64,000 nt of DNA from Candidatus Accumulibacter adjunctus (lineage in GTDB: Bacteria; Pseudomonadota; Gammaproteobacteria; Burkholderiales; Rhodocyclaceae): assembly GCA_000585015.1 (NCBI GenBank), contig JFAX01000011.1:38810-102809 (forward strand). Direction: 5' to 3'. Both the position numbers and the translations under genes were made by a program. Positions 18,420 to 29,219 of this stretch are shown here, piece after piece. The notes under the pieces were generated by a model, which did not search any database, was not told where the DNA came from, and saw nothing but the letters and a program-made list of their open reading frames with translations. The first letter of the stretch is position 1; every line of letters begins with the position of its first letter.

Positions 18420-19205
18420 TCAGGCGACGATCAGGCGGGCGGCGCTGCACAGTCGGTGACGCAGCCAGCCGAGGCCAAGTGCCGGCAGCGCCGCCTGCAG
18501 ACGCTCGGGGTGGGCTGTGGCGAGCAGCGTCAGGCGACCGCTGCCAAGTGCTGCAGTACCGGCCAGGCGGACGCACTGGCGAGCGACCGCTTCGGCGACA
18601 TCGACCAGCGCCGCCCGCTGGTCGACGATCGGTTGCAGAACGGGTGCCAGAAAGCTGTAGTGCGTGCAGCCGAGAACGATCTGGTCCACCCCGCACTCGA
18701 GCAGCGGGGTCAGGTGCTGGCGGGCCTCGGCGGCAAAATGCGGGTCGTCGAGGTGCAGCGTCTCGACACGCGTCGCCCAGCCCGGGCAGGCTTCGACATG
18801 CACCCGTACCGATCCGGCGTGTTGCCGGATCAATTCTGCCAGCCGCTCGCTGCGCGCCGTCGACTCGGTTGCCAGGACAGCGATGCGGCCGCTGCGGGAC
18901 TGAGCGGCCGCCGGCTTGACCCCGGGTTCGACGCCGACCACCGCCAGTTCGGGAAAATGCTCGCGAAAGGCCGCCACCGCAGCCGCGGTCGCCGTATTGC
19001 AGGCGACGACGATCACCCCGCAGCCGTCGTCGACCAGTCTGCGGCCAATCTGCAGGACGCGACTGCGGATGTAGCCATCCTCCTTGTTGCCGTAGGGCAG
19101 GTGCGCCGTATCGGCGAGGTAGATGAGGTCGGCTGCCGGCAGTTTCCGGGCAATGGCGGCGAGAACCGACAGGCCGCCCAGACCGCTGTCGAAGATGCCG
19201 ATCAT
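18420..19205 (-). CDS. murI: glutamate racemase
   Basis: MIGIFDSGLGGLSVLAAIARKLPAADLIYLADTAHLPYGNK; VVACNTATA; VLGCTHY. Confidence 0.96.
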   Translation of the reverse strand: MIGIFDSGLGGLSVLAAIARKLPAADLIYLADTAHLPYGNKEDGYIRSRVLQIGRRLVDDGCGVIVVACNTATAAAVAAFREHFPELAVVGVEPGVKPAAAQSRSGRIAVLATESTARSERLAELIRQHAGSVRVHVEACPGWATRVETLHLDDPHFAAEARQHLTPLLECGVDQIVLGCTHYSFLAPVLQPIVDQRAALVDVAEAVARQCVRLAGTAALGSGRLTLLATAHPERLQAALPALGLGWLRHRLCSAARLIVA

Positions 19206-19418
19206 GCTTGGCCGCGGCAGCTCGTCGCTGGTTCCTCCACGATCCGGGAGCCGGTCTTGGCGCCGGTGACGTCCCGCCGTGGAGGCTGTCGCCGCCACCG
19301 GCGCGCCTCGCTGGCTGCGACCGCGAGCCGGTGTGCCTTCAATCCCGTCGCGCTGGCAGCAGGCGGCCGCCGCGTCGACGCGCCCGCCACCGTTCGTACC
19401 CGAGCGCTTTGCGGCCGG

Positions 19419-19763
19419 CTAGCGCGCGGCAACGATGGCCACCTCGACCAGGAAATCGTGGTGCGCCATCCTGGCTTCGACGCAGACTCGTACCGGCGCC
19501 GTTCCCCGCGGAACCCAACGGTCCCAGACCGCGTTGACGGCGATGCTGTCCTCGATGTCGCGCAGGTAGATCGTCGCCATCAGCAGGCGGGACTTGTCAC
19601 TGCCGGCCCGTTGCAGAAGCTTCTCGATTCCGGCGAGGACCTCGTGCGTCTGGGTGGCGACATTGCTGTCGAGCGTCTGCGGGGTCTCGACGAGATAGAT
19701 GGTATTGCCGTAAGCGCAGATGTCCGAATAACGCTGCGTCGTTCCGTGCCGTTCGATCGCCAT
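19419..19763 (-). CDS. RidA family protein
   Basis: YSDICAYGNTIYLVETPQ...ATIYLRDIEDSIAVNAVWDRWVPRGTAPVRVCVEARM. Confidence 0.88.
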   Translation of the reverse strand: MAIERHGTTQRYSDICAYGNTIYLVETPQTLDSNVATQTHEVLAGIEKLLQRAGSDKSRLLMATIYLRDIEDSIAVNAVWDRWVPRGTAPVRVCVEARMAHHDFLVEVAIVAAR

Positions 19764-19929
19764 GCCTCCTCCTCTGTGAGCCGACGGTCATCGTTCCTTT
19801 TCATCAGTGGCAGCCGCGCCTGCAACCCCGGACGGTGCCCCCCCGCACCGTCGCTCCGGCAACCGCCTCTGGGCCCGATCGCGCGAAGGATCGGCACCCG
19901 CTGCGCGTCGCCGGCGCGGCCGCCCCGGT

Positions 19930-21450
19930 TCAGGCGGCGACGACGGGGATCTTGCCGATCCTCGTCTGCCATTCCCGTGGTCCTGTCTCGTGCACCGACT
20001 CTCCGGTCGAATCGACCGCCACGGTCACCGGCATGTCCCTGACCTCGAATTCGTAGATCGCTTCCATGCCGAGGTCGGCAAAGCCCACCACCTTCGCTGT
20101 CCGGATCGCCTTGGCGACCAGGTAGGCGGCGCCACCGACGGCCATCAGGTAGGCCGAGCGGTGCTTGCGTATGGCGGCGATCGCCGTCGGCCCCCGTTCG
20201 GCCTTGCCGACCATCGAGATCAGGCCGGTCTCGGCGAGCATCATCTCGGTGAACTTGTCCATGCGCGTCGCGGTTGTCGGGCCGGCGGGGCCAACGGCCT
20301 CATCGCGCACCGGATCGACCGGTCCGACGTAGTAGATGACGCGGTTGGTGAAGTCCACCGGCAGCGTCTCGCCACGCGCCAGCATGTCCTGGATGCGTTT
20401 GTGAGCCGCGTCACGGCCGGTCAGCATGCGGCCGTTGAGCAGCAGGGTCTGCCCCGGCTTCCAGGCGGCGACTTCCGCCGGTGTCAGTGTGTCGAGGTTG
20501 ACACGCGTCGAAGTCTCCGTGTTGGGCGTCCAGTTCACCTTCGGCCATTGATCGAGATCAGGCGGCGTCAGCACCGCCGGACCGGATCCGTCGAGGTGGA
20601 AGTGTGCATGGCGCGTCGCCGCGCAGTTCGGAATCATCGCCACTGGCAGGCTGGCGGCATGCGTCGGATAATCGAGAATCTTGACGTCGAGGACCGTGGT
20701 CAGGCCGCCCAGACCCTGGGCACCGATGCCGAGCGCGTTGACCTTCTCGTACAGTTCGAGGCGCAGCTCCTCGACACGGTTGCTGGCTCCGCGGGCGATC
20801 AGTTCGTGCATGTCGACCGGCGCCATCAACGATTCCTTGGCGAGCAGCATCGCTTTCTCGGGAGTGCCACCGATGCCGATGCCGAGGATGCCCGGTGGAC
20901 ACCAGCCGGCGCCCATCGTCGGCACCGTCTTGAGAACCCAGTCGACGATCGAGTCCGACGGGTTGAGGGCGTAGAACTTGGACTTGTTCTCCGAGCCACC
21001 GCCCTTGGCAGCGCAGATGACTTCGACATGGTGACCGGGGACGATCTCGAAATGGACGACCGCCGGCGTGTTGTCGCGCGAGTTCCGGCGCGTACCCGCC
21101 GGGTCGAGCAGGACCGATGCACGCAGCTTGTTGTCCGGGTGGTTGTAGGCGCGGCGGACGCCCTCGTCGCACATCTCCTGCAGCGACAGCCTGGCGTCCC
21201 AGCGGACCTCCATGCCCACCTTGAGAAAGATCACGGCGATGCCCGTGTCCTGGCAGATCGGCCGGTGGCCTTCGGCGCACATGCGGCTGTTGGTGAGGAT
21301 CTGGGCGATCGCGTCGCGCGCCGCCGGGCTCTGCTCACGCTCGTAAGCGGCGCCCAAGGCCTTGATGTAGTCCAAGGGATGATAGTAGCTGATGTACTGG
21401 AATGCGTCGGCAACGCTCTGAATGAAGTCTTCCTGCTTGATCGTGGTCAT
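19930..21450 (-). CDS. fumarate hydratase, class I (Fe-S)
   Basis: PICQDTGIAVIFLKVG...AAKGGGSENKSKF...GIGIGGTPEKAMLLAKESL. Confidence 0.94.
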   Translation of the reverse strand: MTTIKQEDFIQSVADAFQYISYYHPLDYIKALGAAYEREQSPAARDAIAQILTNSRMCAEGHRPICQDTGIAVIFLKVGMEVRWDARLSLQEMCDEGVRRAYNHPDNKLRASVLLDPAGTRRNSRDNTPAVVHFEIVPGHHVEVICAAKGGGSENKSKFYALNPSDSIVDWVLKTVPTMGAGWCPPGILGIGIGGTPEKAMLLAKESLMAPVDMHELIARGASNRVEELRLELYEKVNALGIGAQGLGGLTTVLDVKILDYPTHAASLPVAMIPNCAATRHAHFHLDGSGPAVLTPPDLDQWPKVNWTPNTETSTRVNLDTLTPAEVAAWKPGQTLLLNGRMLTGRDAAHKRIQDMLARGETLPVDFTNRVIYYVGPVDPVRDEAVGPAGPTTATRMDKFTEMMLAETGLISMVGKAERGPTAIAAIRKHRSAYLMAVGGAAYLVAKAIRTAKVVGFADLGMEAIYEFEVRDMPVTVAVDSTGESVHETGPREWQTRIGKIPVVAA

Positions 21451-21508
21451 TTGAGCTTCTCTCTCGGTGAATGGCAGCGTGCTTGCTGCTGCGGATGTCG
21501 GTTCACTC

Positions 21509-22066
21509 TCAGTGACGCGCGCCGTGGGACGGCTTGCTCAGCGCCACCGTCGTCGTCATCAGCCGGTCGACCCACGCCATCGCCAGCGCCGAAAGCAGGA
21601 AGACGACATGGATCACGACCTGCCACTTGATCGTGTGCTCGGTCATGTTGTCGGCGTTGATGAAGGTCTTCAGCAGGTGGATCGAGGAGATGCCGATGAT
21701 CGCCGTCGACAGCTTGATCTTCAGCACGCCCGCATTGACGTGCGACAGCCATTCGGGCTGGTCCGGGTGACCTTCGAGATCGAGTCGGGAGACGAAGGTC
21801 TCGTAACCACCGATGATGACCATGATCAGCAGGTTGGCGATCATGACCACGTCGATCAGACCGAGGACGACGAGCATGACCTCGGTCTCGGTGATGCGCG
21901 TGCTGCTGAAGAACAGGTTGTGGATCAGGTGCCAGAGTTCGAGCATGAACAGGTACACGTAGGCACACTGGGCGATGATCAGGCCGAGGTAGAGCGGTGC
22001 CTGCAGCCAGCGGCTCCAGAAGATGAACGTTTCCAGGCGGTCGATGGTTGGTTTGAGGGAACTCAT
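21509..22066 (-). CDS. yqhA: TIGR00645/YqhA family inner membrane protein
   Basis: [33 protein letters not shown]...[13 protein letters not shown]. Confidence 0.9.
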   Translation of the reverse strand: MSSLKPTIDRLETFIFWSRWLQAPLYLGLIIAQCAYVYLFMLELWHLIHNLFFSSTRITETEVMLVVLGLIDVVMIANLLIMVIIGGYETFVSRLDLEGHPDQPEWLSHVNAGVLKIKLSTAIIGISSIHLLKTFINADNMTEHTIKWQVVIHVVFLLSALAMAWVDRLMTTTVALSKPSHGARH

Positions 22067-22319
22067 GGGCTTGCCAGGGGGGTGATCGGGATGCCGGATT
22101 CTAGCACCAAAGATTGACCCTTTTGCCGCATGCGGGGAATCGCCGCCGTGTAAGTGGGATGTAAGATTTCCGGCGTCTAATCGGTTGCGATTGGCGTTCC
22201 TGCAGGCAGCCACGGGGGGTGAAGCCGTGCGTCGCGGTTGCTGGCGTGTCGCGTGCCGGCGACGTCATTGTCTGTGTTCGAGTCGTCTGTCGTCCACCAT
22301 AAATCAGAGGAGATGGAAC

Positions 22320-24284
22320 ATGTCACTGAACGAGGCCGTAAACTTCTTCGCGCCCTCCGCCGAGTTCGTCAAGCAGGCGACCATTTCGGGCATGGACGCC
22401 TACAAGGCGCTCTGTGCCGAGGCCGACAAGGACTACACCGGTTACTGGGCGAGGCTGGCGCGCGAACACGTGTCCTGGAAGAAGCCGTTCACGCAGGTTC
22501 TCGACGAGTCCAACGCTCCCTTCTTCAAGTGGTTCGCCGATGGCACGCTGAACGCCTCGTACAACTGTCTGGACCGCAACGTCGAAGCCGGTCTTGGCGA
22601 CAAGGTGGCGATCGTCTTCGAGGCCGATGACGGCGCCGTGACCAGGGTCACCTACCGCCAGTTGCTGGCGCAGGTCAGCCAGTTCGCCAACGGTCTGCGC
22701 GCGCGCGGCATCAAGAAGGGCGATCGCGTGCTGATCTACATGTCGATGGGCGTCGAGGGAATCGTCGCCATGCAGGCCTGCGCGCGCATCGGCGCGATCC
22801 ACTCGGTCGTCTTTGGCGGCTTCTCGGCGCAGTCGGTCCGTGACCGCATCAACGATGCCGGTGCCGTGGCGGTGATCACCGCCGACGAGCAATGCCGCGG
22901 TGGCAAGAATCCGCCGCTCAAGCCGGCCGTCGACGAGGCCATCGCCCTGGGCGGCTGCGAGTCGATCCGGGACGTGATCGTCTTTCGCCGCACCGGCGGC
23001 GCCTGCAACATGGTTGCCGGCCGCGACATCTGGTGGCACGACGTCATCGCCGGTCAGTCCGACGTCTGCGAGCCGGAGTGGGTCGAGGCCGAGCATCCGC
23101 TGTTCCTGCTCTATACCTCGGGTTCGACCGGCAAACCGAAAGGCGTGCAGCATTCGACCGGCGGCTACCTGCTGCACGCCATCGTCACGACCAAGTGGAC
23201 CTTCGACCTGAAGCCCGACGACCTCTTCTGGTGCACGGCCGACATCGGCTGGGTCACCGGTCACACCTACATCGCCTATGGTCCGCTGGCCTGTGGCGCG
23301 ACCGAGATGGTCTTCGAGGGGATTCCGACCTATCCCGATGCCGGTCGCTTCTGGAAGATGATCCAGGAACACCGGGTCAGCATCTTCTACACCGCGCCGA
23401 CCGCCATCCGCTCGCTGGTCAAGGCTGCCGACACGAATCCGGCGGTCGCTCCGACGCAGTACGATCTGTCGTCGCTGCGCCTGCTCGGCACGGTCGGCGA
23501 ACCGATCAATCCGGCCGCCTGGCAGTGGTACTACGACAGCGTCGGCGGTGGTCGCTGCCCGATCGTCGACACCTTCTGGCAGACCGAGACCGGCGGCCAC
23601 ATGATCACGCCGCTGCCCGGCGTCACGCCGCTGGTGCCCGGTTCCTGCACCCTGCCTTTCCCGGGCATCCAGGCGGCGGTGGTCGATGAGACCGGTACCG
23701 AGCTCGACTGGGGCAAGGGCGGCCTGCTCGTCGTCAAGCGGCCGTGGCCGTCGATGATCCGCACCATCTGGGGCGATCCCGAGCGCTTCAAGAAGTCGTA
23801 CTATCCGGATGATTTCGCCGGCAAGCTCTACCTCGCCGGCGACGGGTCGATCCGCGACCTCAACACCGGCTACTTCACCATCACCGGCCGCATCGACGAC
23901 GTGCTGAACGTCTCCGGGCACCGCATGGGCACCATGGAGATCGAGTCGGCGCTGGTGTCGCATCCGATGGTCGCCGAAGCGGCGGTCGTCGGTCGTCCGG
24001 ACGACCTGACCGGCGAGGCCATCTGTGCCTTCGTCGTTCTCAAGGGTCCACGCCCGACCGGCGAAGCAGCGAAGAAGATGGTCAAGGAGTTGCAGGACCA
24101 CGTCGGACGCGAGATCGGCCCGATTGCCAAGCCGAAGGACCTGCGCTTTGGCGAGAACCTGCCGAAGACCCGTTCCGGCAAGATCATGCGGCGCCTGCTG
24201 CGTTCGCTGGCCAAGGGTGAAACGGTTGCGCAGGACGTCTCGACGCTGGAAAACCCGGCGATCCTCGAGCAGTTGCGCGGCTGA
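22320..24284 (+). CDS. acs: acetyl-CoA synthetase (AMP-forming)
   Basis: [42 protein letters not shown]. Confidence 0.93.
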   Translation: MSLNEAVNFFAPSAEFVKQATISGMDAYKALCAEADKDYTGYWARLAREHVSWKKPFTQVLDESNAPFFKWFADGTLNASYNCLDRNVEAGLGDKVAIVFEADDGAVTRVTYRQLLAQVSQFANGLRARGIKKGDRVLIYMSMGVEGIVAMQACARIGAIHSVVFGGFSAQSVRDRINDAGAVAVITADEQCRGGKNPPLKPAVDEAIALGGCESIRDVIVFRRTGGACNMVAGRDIWWHDVIAGQSDVCEPEWVEAEHPLFLLYTSGSTGKPKGVQHSTGGYLLHAIVTTKWTFDLKPDDLFWCTADIGWVTGHTYIAYGPLACGATEMVFEGIPTYPDAGRFWKMIQEHRVSIFYTAPTAIRSLVKAADTNPAVAPTQYDLSSLRLLGTVGEPINPAAWQWYYDSVGGGRCPIVDTFWQTETGGHMITPLPGVTPLVPGSCTLPFPGIQAAVVDETGTELDWGKGGLLVVKRPWPSMIRTIWGDPERFKKSYYPDDFAGKLYLAGDGSIRDLNTGYFTITGRIDDVLNVSGHRMGTMEIESALVSHPMVAEAAVVGRPDDLTGEAICAFVVLKGPRPTGEAAKKMVKELQDHVGREIGPIAKPKDLRFGENLPKTRSGKIMRRLLRSLAKGETVAQDVSTLENPAILEQLRG

Positions 24285-24314
24285 GCGAGCGGGGCTTCGA
24301 AGCAACGCTTCCGG

Positions 24315-24352
24315 CGCTGGCGGAGAGCGGCGGTTGCCGCTCTCCGCCAGCG
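24315..24352 (+). terminator. Strong hairpin after acs
   Basis: cgctggcggagagcgg-cggttg-ccgctctccgccagcg, 16 bp perfect stem 31 bp after the acs stop; no U-tract. Confidence 0.6.
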
Positions 24353-24471
24353 AGGCCTGAACGGGTCGGGTGCTTCTCGGGCCCTGGACCCGAAGCGGCG
24401 GGCACGAGGCGGACATGCCCAGCCGGCGCCAGCGGTGCCGGCCGGTTCATTCGTGCCGATCAAGGAGCAGC

Positions 24472-26382
24472 ATGAGCACCAGTGCGGTCGACACGCTCAT
24501 TTCTGCGTGCATTCGGTTCCTGCAGGCTTACCCGCCCTTCGAGCAGATGGAGGCGGCGGCATTGCGCTTCCTTGCCGAGCGTGTCCGGCTGCAGCACTAC
24601 CCGAAGGGAGCGCGTATCCTGTCGACCGAGATGGGCGTCGCGCACGCCCTCTACATCATCCACCGTGGACGGGTGCGGGCGAAATCCACCGTCGGCCTTG
24701 GCAGTGGCGAAACGACTTCGTCGACGCTCGGCCCCGGACAGGCGTTCGCCATCGGTGCCCTGATGGCCCAGAGGCCGACCTTCGGCTCCTACGAGGCGGT
24801 CGACGAGGTCTTCTGCTATGAGCTCGCAGCAGACGACTTCTTTGCCTTGACGCAGAAGAGTTCGGCCTTCAACCTGTTCTGCACGCAGCACATCGCCGGC
24901 CTCCTCAAGCAGTCGCAGCAGCAGCTGCAATTGCAGTTCGCGCAGCGCGCCGCCGAACAGAAGACGATGAACTCGCCACTCGCGGCAGTCGTCAAGCGCG
25001 AAGCCGTTGCGGTTGCCACGACCGCATCGATTCGCGAGGTCGTCGAACTGATGGCCGAACGGCACCTCGGTTCGATGGTCGTGGTCGACGAACAGGAAGT
25101 GCCGGTCGGCATCTTCACCCTGTCGGACGTCCTCAAGCGCATCGTCCTTCCCGGCGCGTCACTCGCGCAGCCGATCGCGACCGTCATGTCGCCGGCGCCG
25201 GCGACCCTGCCCCTGGCGGCGAATGCGCACGATGCGGCCCTGCTGATGGCGATGCGCGGGATTCGCCATGTGCTCGCGGTCGACGAGGGGGGTCGCCTGC
25301 GCGGCGTGGTTTCGGAGCGCGATCTGTTCAAGCTGCAGGGAGCGGGCCTGCGGCAGATTCGACATGCGATCGATGCCGCGAACAGCCTCGAGGTGCTGCA
25401 GCATGCGCGCCGCGATGTGCGGCAATTGTCCTTGACGATGCTCGCCGAGGGCGTTGGCGCGGCGGAGATCACGCAGTTCATCTCCACCCTCAACGACACC
25501 GTGACGCGCCGCATCATCGAGCTGAATCTCGAGCGGCATGACCTCTATGGCATCGACTGGGCCTGGTTGTCCTTCGGGTCCGAGGGGCGGGATGAGCAGA
25601 CCTTCACCACCGATCAGGACAACGGGATCGTTTTCATCTGCACCGACATCATGGATCGCGAATTGACCCAGTTGCGCTTCCTCGATTTTGCACGCGATGT
25701 CAACGCGGATCTGGATCGCTGCGGGTTTCCGCTGTGCAAGGGCAACATCATGGCGAGCAACCCGGACCTCTGCCTGACCCTCGAGGAGTGGGAGGAACGG
25801 TTCGCGCGCTGGGTGCGGATGCCGGAGCCGCAGGCCTTGCTCAACGCAACGATCTTCTTCGACTTCCGTCCGCTCTTCGGCCGCTTCAATCTCGCCCACC
25901 GGCTGCGCCGGGAGCTGTTCCGGCAGACGCGTGGCAATCCGCTGTTCCTGCGCATGCTGGCCGAGAATGCACTGAGCGTGGCGCCACCTCTTGGACGGAT
26001 CCGCGACTTCGTCACCAGCACCGACCCGGAGCACCCGGGCACCATCGACCTGAAGACCTATGGCGTCCGCCTGTTCACCGACGCGGCGCGGGTCTTTGCT
26101 CTGGCGAATGCGGTCGAGGCGACCAACACCGTGCAACGGCTCCGGCGTGCCGGTGCCGTGATGAACATCGGCACTGACGATCTGGCGGCCAGCATCGAGG
26201 GCTTCAATTTCATCCAGCTTCTGCGGCTGCGTCATCAGCATTTCGAGCAGGAGCACGGGCGGCCGGGCGACAACCTGATCCGGCCGGACGATCTGAACGA
26301 GATCGAGCGGCGCGTCCTCAAGGAGGCCTTCCGCCAGGCGCGCAAGCTGCAGGCTCGCCTCAAACTTGACTACCAACTCTGA
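24472..26382 (+). CDS. cyclic-nucleotide-binding/CBS/DUF294 putative nucleotidyltransferase
   Basis: cNMP-binding-like N-term, tandem CBS domains, DWAWLSFGSEGRDEQTFTTDQDNGIVF (DUF294 GSxGRxEQ...D). Confidence 0.92.
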   Translation: MSTSAVDTLISACIRFLQAYPPFEQMEAAALRFLAERVRLQHYPKGARILSTEMGVAHALYIIHRGRVRAKSTVGLGSGETTSSTLGPGQAFAIGALMAQRPTFGSYEAVDEVFCYELAADDFFALTQKSSAFNLFCTQHIAGLLKQSQQQLQLQFAQRAAEQKTMNSPLAAVVKREAVAVATTASIREVVELMAERHLGSMVVVDEQEVPVGIFTLSDVLKRIVLPGASLAQPIATVMSPAPATLPLAANAHDAALLMAMRGIRHVLAVDEGGRLRGVVSERDLFKLQGAGLRQIRHAIDAANSLEVLQHARRDVRQLSLTMLAEGVGAAEITQFISTLNDTVTRRIIELNLERHDLYGIDWAWLSFGSEGRDEQTFTTDQDNGIVFICTDIMDRELTQLRFLDFARDVNADLDRCGFPLCKGNIMASNPDLCLTLEEWEERFARWVRMPEPQALLNATIFFDFRPLFGRFNLAHRLRRELFRQTRGNPLFLRMLAENALSVAPPLGRIRDFVTSTDPEHPGTIDLKTYGVRLFTDAARVFALANAVEATNTVQRLRRAGAVMNIGTDDLAASIEGFNFIQLLRLRHQHFEQEHGRPGDNLIRPDDLNEIERRVLKEAFRQARKLQARLKLDYQL

Positions 26383-26384
26383 GC

Positions 26385-27098
26385 ATGAGCTGGTTCTCGC
26401 GCCTTCTCGGTGCCCGGGACATTCCCGGCGTGGCCCTGACGGCCCGGCAGGAGCAGCTTCTGGGCGGCTGGCAGCAGTTGCCCGACGCCGACCTGCGGCG
26501 GTCGCACTATCGCTCTCGCTACGTGGTGATCGATGTCGAGGCGAGCACTGGCAATCCAGACACTGCCCGTCTGCTTTCGATTGCCGCCGTGGCGGTGATC
26601 GATGGCCAGATCTCTTTCCTGGATGCCTGGCGACTGGTGTTGGAAGAACAGGCTGCGGGGGCGGATCCGGTGCCGTCGCCGGCCGTCGCGGCGACCGAGT
26701 CGCTGGCTGGCTCGTCGCTGGCGGATGAGTTGATCTCCTTCCTCGGTTTCGTCGGCAAGGCGCCCATGGTGGCCTACAACGCCCGCTTCGTCAGAAGGCT
26801 CTTGCAGAGGACCCTGGCGGAGCATCTCGGTGTGCGGCTGCGACTGCCGTGGCTGGATCTGGCGTGGATCCTGCCCGACCTCTTCCGCGAGGTCGATGCC
26901 GGCCCCGCGCGGCTCGACGCCTGGCTGGAGCACTTCGGCATCAGCAGCATCCGACGCCATGAGGCATTGTCGGACGCTCTTGCCACCGCGCAACTGATGC
27001 AGATCGCCGTGGCCCATGCCGCCCGCAAAGGAATCGACACCCCGGCCAACTTGCGCGAACTGGAGAAGGCGCGCCGGCACATGCACCAGAGCGCCTAG
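26385..27098 (+). CDS. 3'-5' exonuclease (DnaQ-like)
   Basis: YVVIDVEASTGNPDTARLLSIAAVAVIDGQI; later YNARFVRRLL and RRHEALSDALATAQL. Confidence 0.85.
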   Translation: MSWFSRLLGARDIPGVALTARQEQLLGGWQQLPDADLRRSHYRSRYVVIDVEASTGNPDTARLLSIAAVAVIDGQISFLDAWRLVLEEQAAGADPVPSPAVAATESLAGSSLADELISFLGFVGKAPMVAYNARFVRRLLQRTLAEHLGVRLRLPWLDLAWILPDLFREVDAGPARLDAWLEHFGISSIRRHEALSDALATAQLMQIAVAHAARKGIDTPANLRELEKARRHMHQSA

Positions 27099-27110
27099 AG
27101 AGGGCCGGCG

Positions 27111-29147
27111 ATGGCCGACCAAACGGAGAGGCTGCGGCGTTACTACGCTTCCTACACGCTCGGGTTCTTCGCCTTCGTCCTCATGCTGGCGGTGCTCGAG
27201 CGCTACGGCATGCCACCACGCTGGATCGGCTACTCCTTCCTGCTGTTGACGATCTTCCTGTACGCGACGATCGGCGTCCTGGCGCGGACCACCAGCGTTG
27301 CCGAATACTACGTTGCCGGCCGCCGCGTGCCGGCCGTGTTCAACGGCATGGCCACCGGCGCCGACTGGATGAGCTCCGCCTCGTTCATGGGCCTGGCGGG
27401 AACCCTGTATCTGTCGGGCCATCAGGGGTTGGCCTACGTCATGGGGTGGACCGGCGGCTACGTCCTGGTGGCGTTGCTGCTGGCACCCTATCTGCGCCGC
27501 TTTGGCCGATATACGATCCCGGACTTTCTTGCGGCCCGCTATGGCGGCAATCCGGCACGGGTGGTCGGGGTCCTGGCGACCATCCTGGCATCGTTCGTCT
27601 ACGTCGTTGCGCAGATCTACGCCGTTGGCCTGATCACCAGCCGATTCGTCGGGCTGCAGTTCGAGATCGGCGTCTTCGTCGGTCTCGCCGGCATCCTGGT
27701 GTGCTCCTTCCTCGGCGGCATGCGTGCCGTGACCTGGACGCAGGTGGCGCAGTACGCGATCCTGATCGTCGCCTACCTGGTTCCGGTGACCATTCTCTCG
27801 CACGAGGTGACCGGAGTTCCCTTGGCGCAGCTGACCTATGGCGGCGTGCTGCAGCAGGTGCAGGTGCTGGAGGAGAGAATCTTCGGTGATCCCGGCGAAA
27901 TCGAGGCGCGCCGCCTGTTCCGCGAACGTGCCGATGCCTACCACGACCGCATCCTGTCGCTCCCCGAGTCGCTTGCCGAGGAGCGACGCGAACTGGCGGC
28001 CCGGATCAACGATCTGAAGAACGACAACGCACAGATGCGCGAGATCGTGGCGCTTGAACGCGAGCGCCGGGAACTGCCGCGAAACAGCGAAGACGCGCGT
28101 AACTACTGGGAGACCCACATGCGCCAGGCGGCGCAGCGGGGAGCCGATCCCGATCATCACATGACCGCCTACCCAGGCCAGGGCGAGTCGGTGAACGAGG
28201 TGGCACGGGCGAATTTCCTGACCCTCGTCTTCTGCCTGATGATCGGTACGGCAGCCTTGCCGCACGTCCTGACGCGCTATTACACCACGCCCGGTGTTCG
28301 CGACGCGCGCCTTTCGGTGTTCTGGTCGCTGCTCTTCATCCTGGCGCTGTACCTGACGGCGCCGGCCTATGCGGCCTTCGTCAAGCATGAAATCTACTCG
28401 CACCTGGTGGGGTCGCCGATCGCGCAACTGCCGCTGTGGGTGAGCTCGTGGGGCAAGATCGGCATGGTGTCGATCGAGGACATCAACGGCGACGGTATCG
28501 TGCAGCTGGCGGAACTGGTGCTCAACCCGGATGTGATCCTGTTGGCGACGCCGGAGATCGCCGGTCTGCCCTACGTCATTTCCGGTCTCGTGGCAGCCGG
28601 TGCGCTGGCGGCCGCGCTGTCCACCGCGGACGGCCTGTTGCTGACCATCGCCAGCGCGCTGTCGCATGACCTGTACTACAAGATCTTTCGCCCGCAGGCG
28701 ACGACACAGTGGCGGTTGGTCGTCTCCAAGTCGTTGCTGCTCGTCGTTGCGGTGCTGGCAGCCACGGTCGCTTCACAGAAGCCGGCGACGATCCTGTTCA
28801 TGGTGGCCTGGGCCTTCTCCCTTGCCGGCTCAGCGCTGTTCCCGGCGCTGATCGTCGGCGTGTTCTGGAAACGGGCGACGCGTGCCGGGGCCGTCAGCGG
28901 CATGCTCGTCGGTCTGCTGGTGACGCTTTACTACATGGTCCGCGTGCAGTTCGACTCGATCCCCTGGCTGCACATCCAGGGCATCGGCATGGAGCCATGG
29001 CTCGGGATCCAGTCGACATCGGCTGGCGTCTGGGGCGTCGCTGCCGGCTTCGCGACGATCGTCATCGTCAGCCTGTTGGACAAGCCACCAAGCAAGGAGA
29101 CGCAGGACTTCGTCGAGAGCGTTCGCTACCCGGAGTTCGACCGCTGA
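27111..29147 (+). CDS. sodium:solute symporter, VC_2705-type (acetate/monocarboxylate-like)
   Basis: VAEYYVAGRRVPAVFNGMATGADWMSSASFMGLAG; long charged insert and DINGDGIVQLAE loop. Confidence 0.9.
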   Translation: MADQTERLRRYYASYTLGFFAFVLMLAVLERYGMPPRWIGYSFLLLTIFLYATIGVLARTTSVAEYYVAGRRVPAVFNGMATGADWMSSASFMGLAGTLYLSGHQGLAYVMGWTGGYVLVALLLAPYLRRFGRYTIPDFLAARYGGNPARVVGVLATILASFVYVVAQIYAVGLITSRFVGLQFEIGVFVGLAGILVCSFLGGMRAVTWTQVAQYAILIVAYLVPVTILSHEVTGVPLAQLTYGGVLQQVQVLEERIFGDPGEIEARRLFRERADAYHDRILSLPESLAEERRELAARINDLKNDNAQMREIVALERERRELPRNSEDARNYWETHMRQAAQRGADPDHHMTAYPGQGESVNEVARANFLTLVFCLMIGTAALPHVLTRYYTTPGVRDARLSVFWSLLFILALYLTAPAYAAFVKHEIYSHLVGSPIAQLPLWVSSWGKIGMVSIEDINGDGIVQLAELVLNPDVILLATPEIAGLPYVISGLVAAGALAAALSTADGLLLTIASALSHDLYYKIFRPQATTQWRLVVSKSLLLVVAVLAATVASQKPATILFMVAWAFSLAGSALFPALIVGVFWKRATRAGAVSGMLVGLLVTLYYMVRVQFDSIPWLHIQGIGMEPWLGIQSTSAGVWGVAAGFATIVIVSLLDKPPSKETQDFVESVRYPEFDR

Positions 29148-29219
29148 TGGGCCGGTGGCCGACGGCCGGGAGAACCTCTGCCTGTGGTCGGCAGGGCGGA
29201 TGGCGCCTGGTGGGTGACG

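Noticed and set aside
22323-24416. 697 aa minus-strand ORF antisense to acs
   Set aside because: No family-like motifs; Arg/Asp/His-rich mirror translation of a well-supported gene
26370-28667. 765 aa minus-strand ORF antisense to exonuclease/symporter
   Set aside because: Low-complexity mirror frame; the sense genes are convincing
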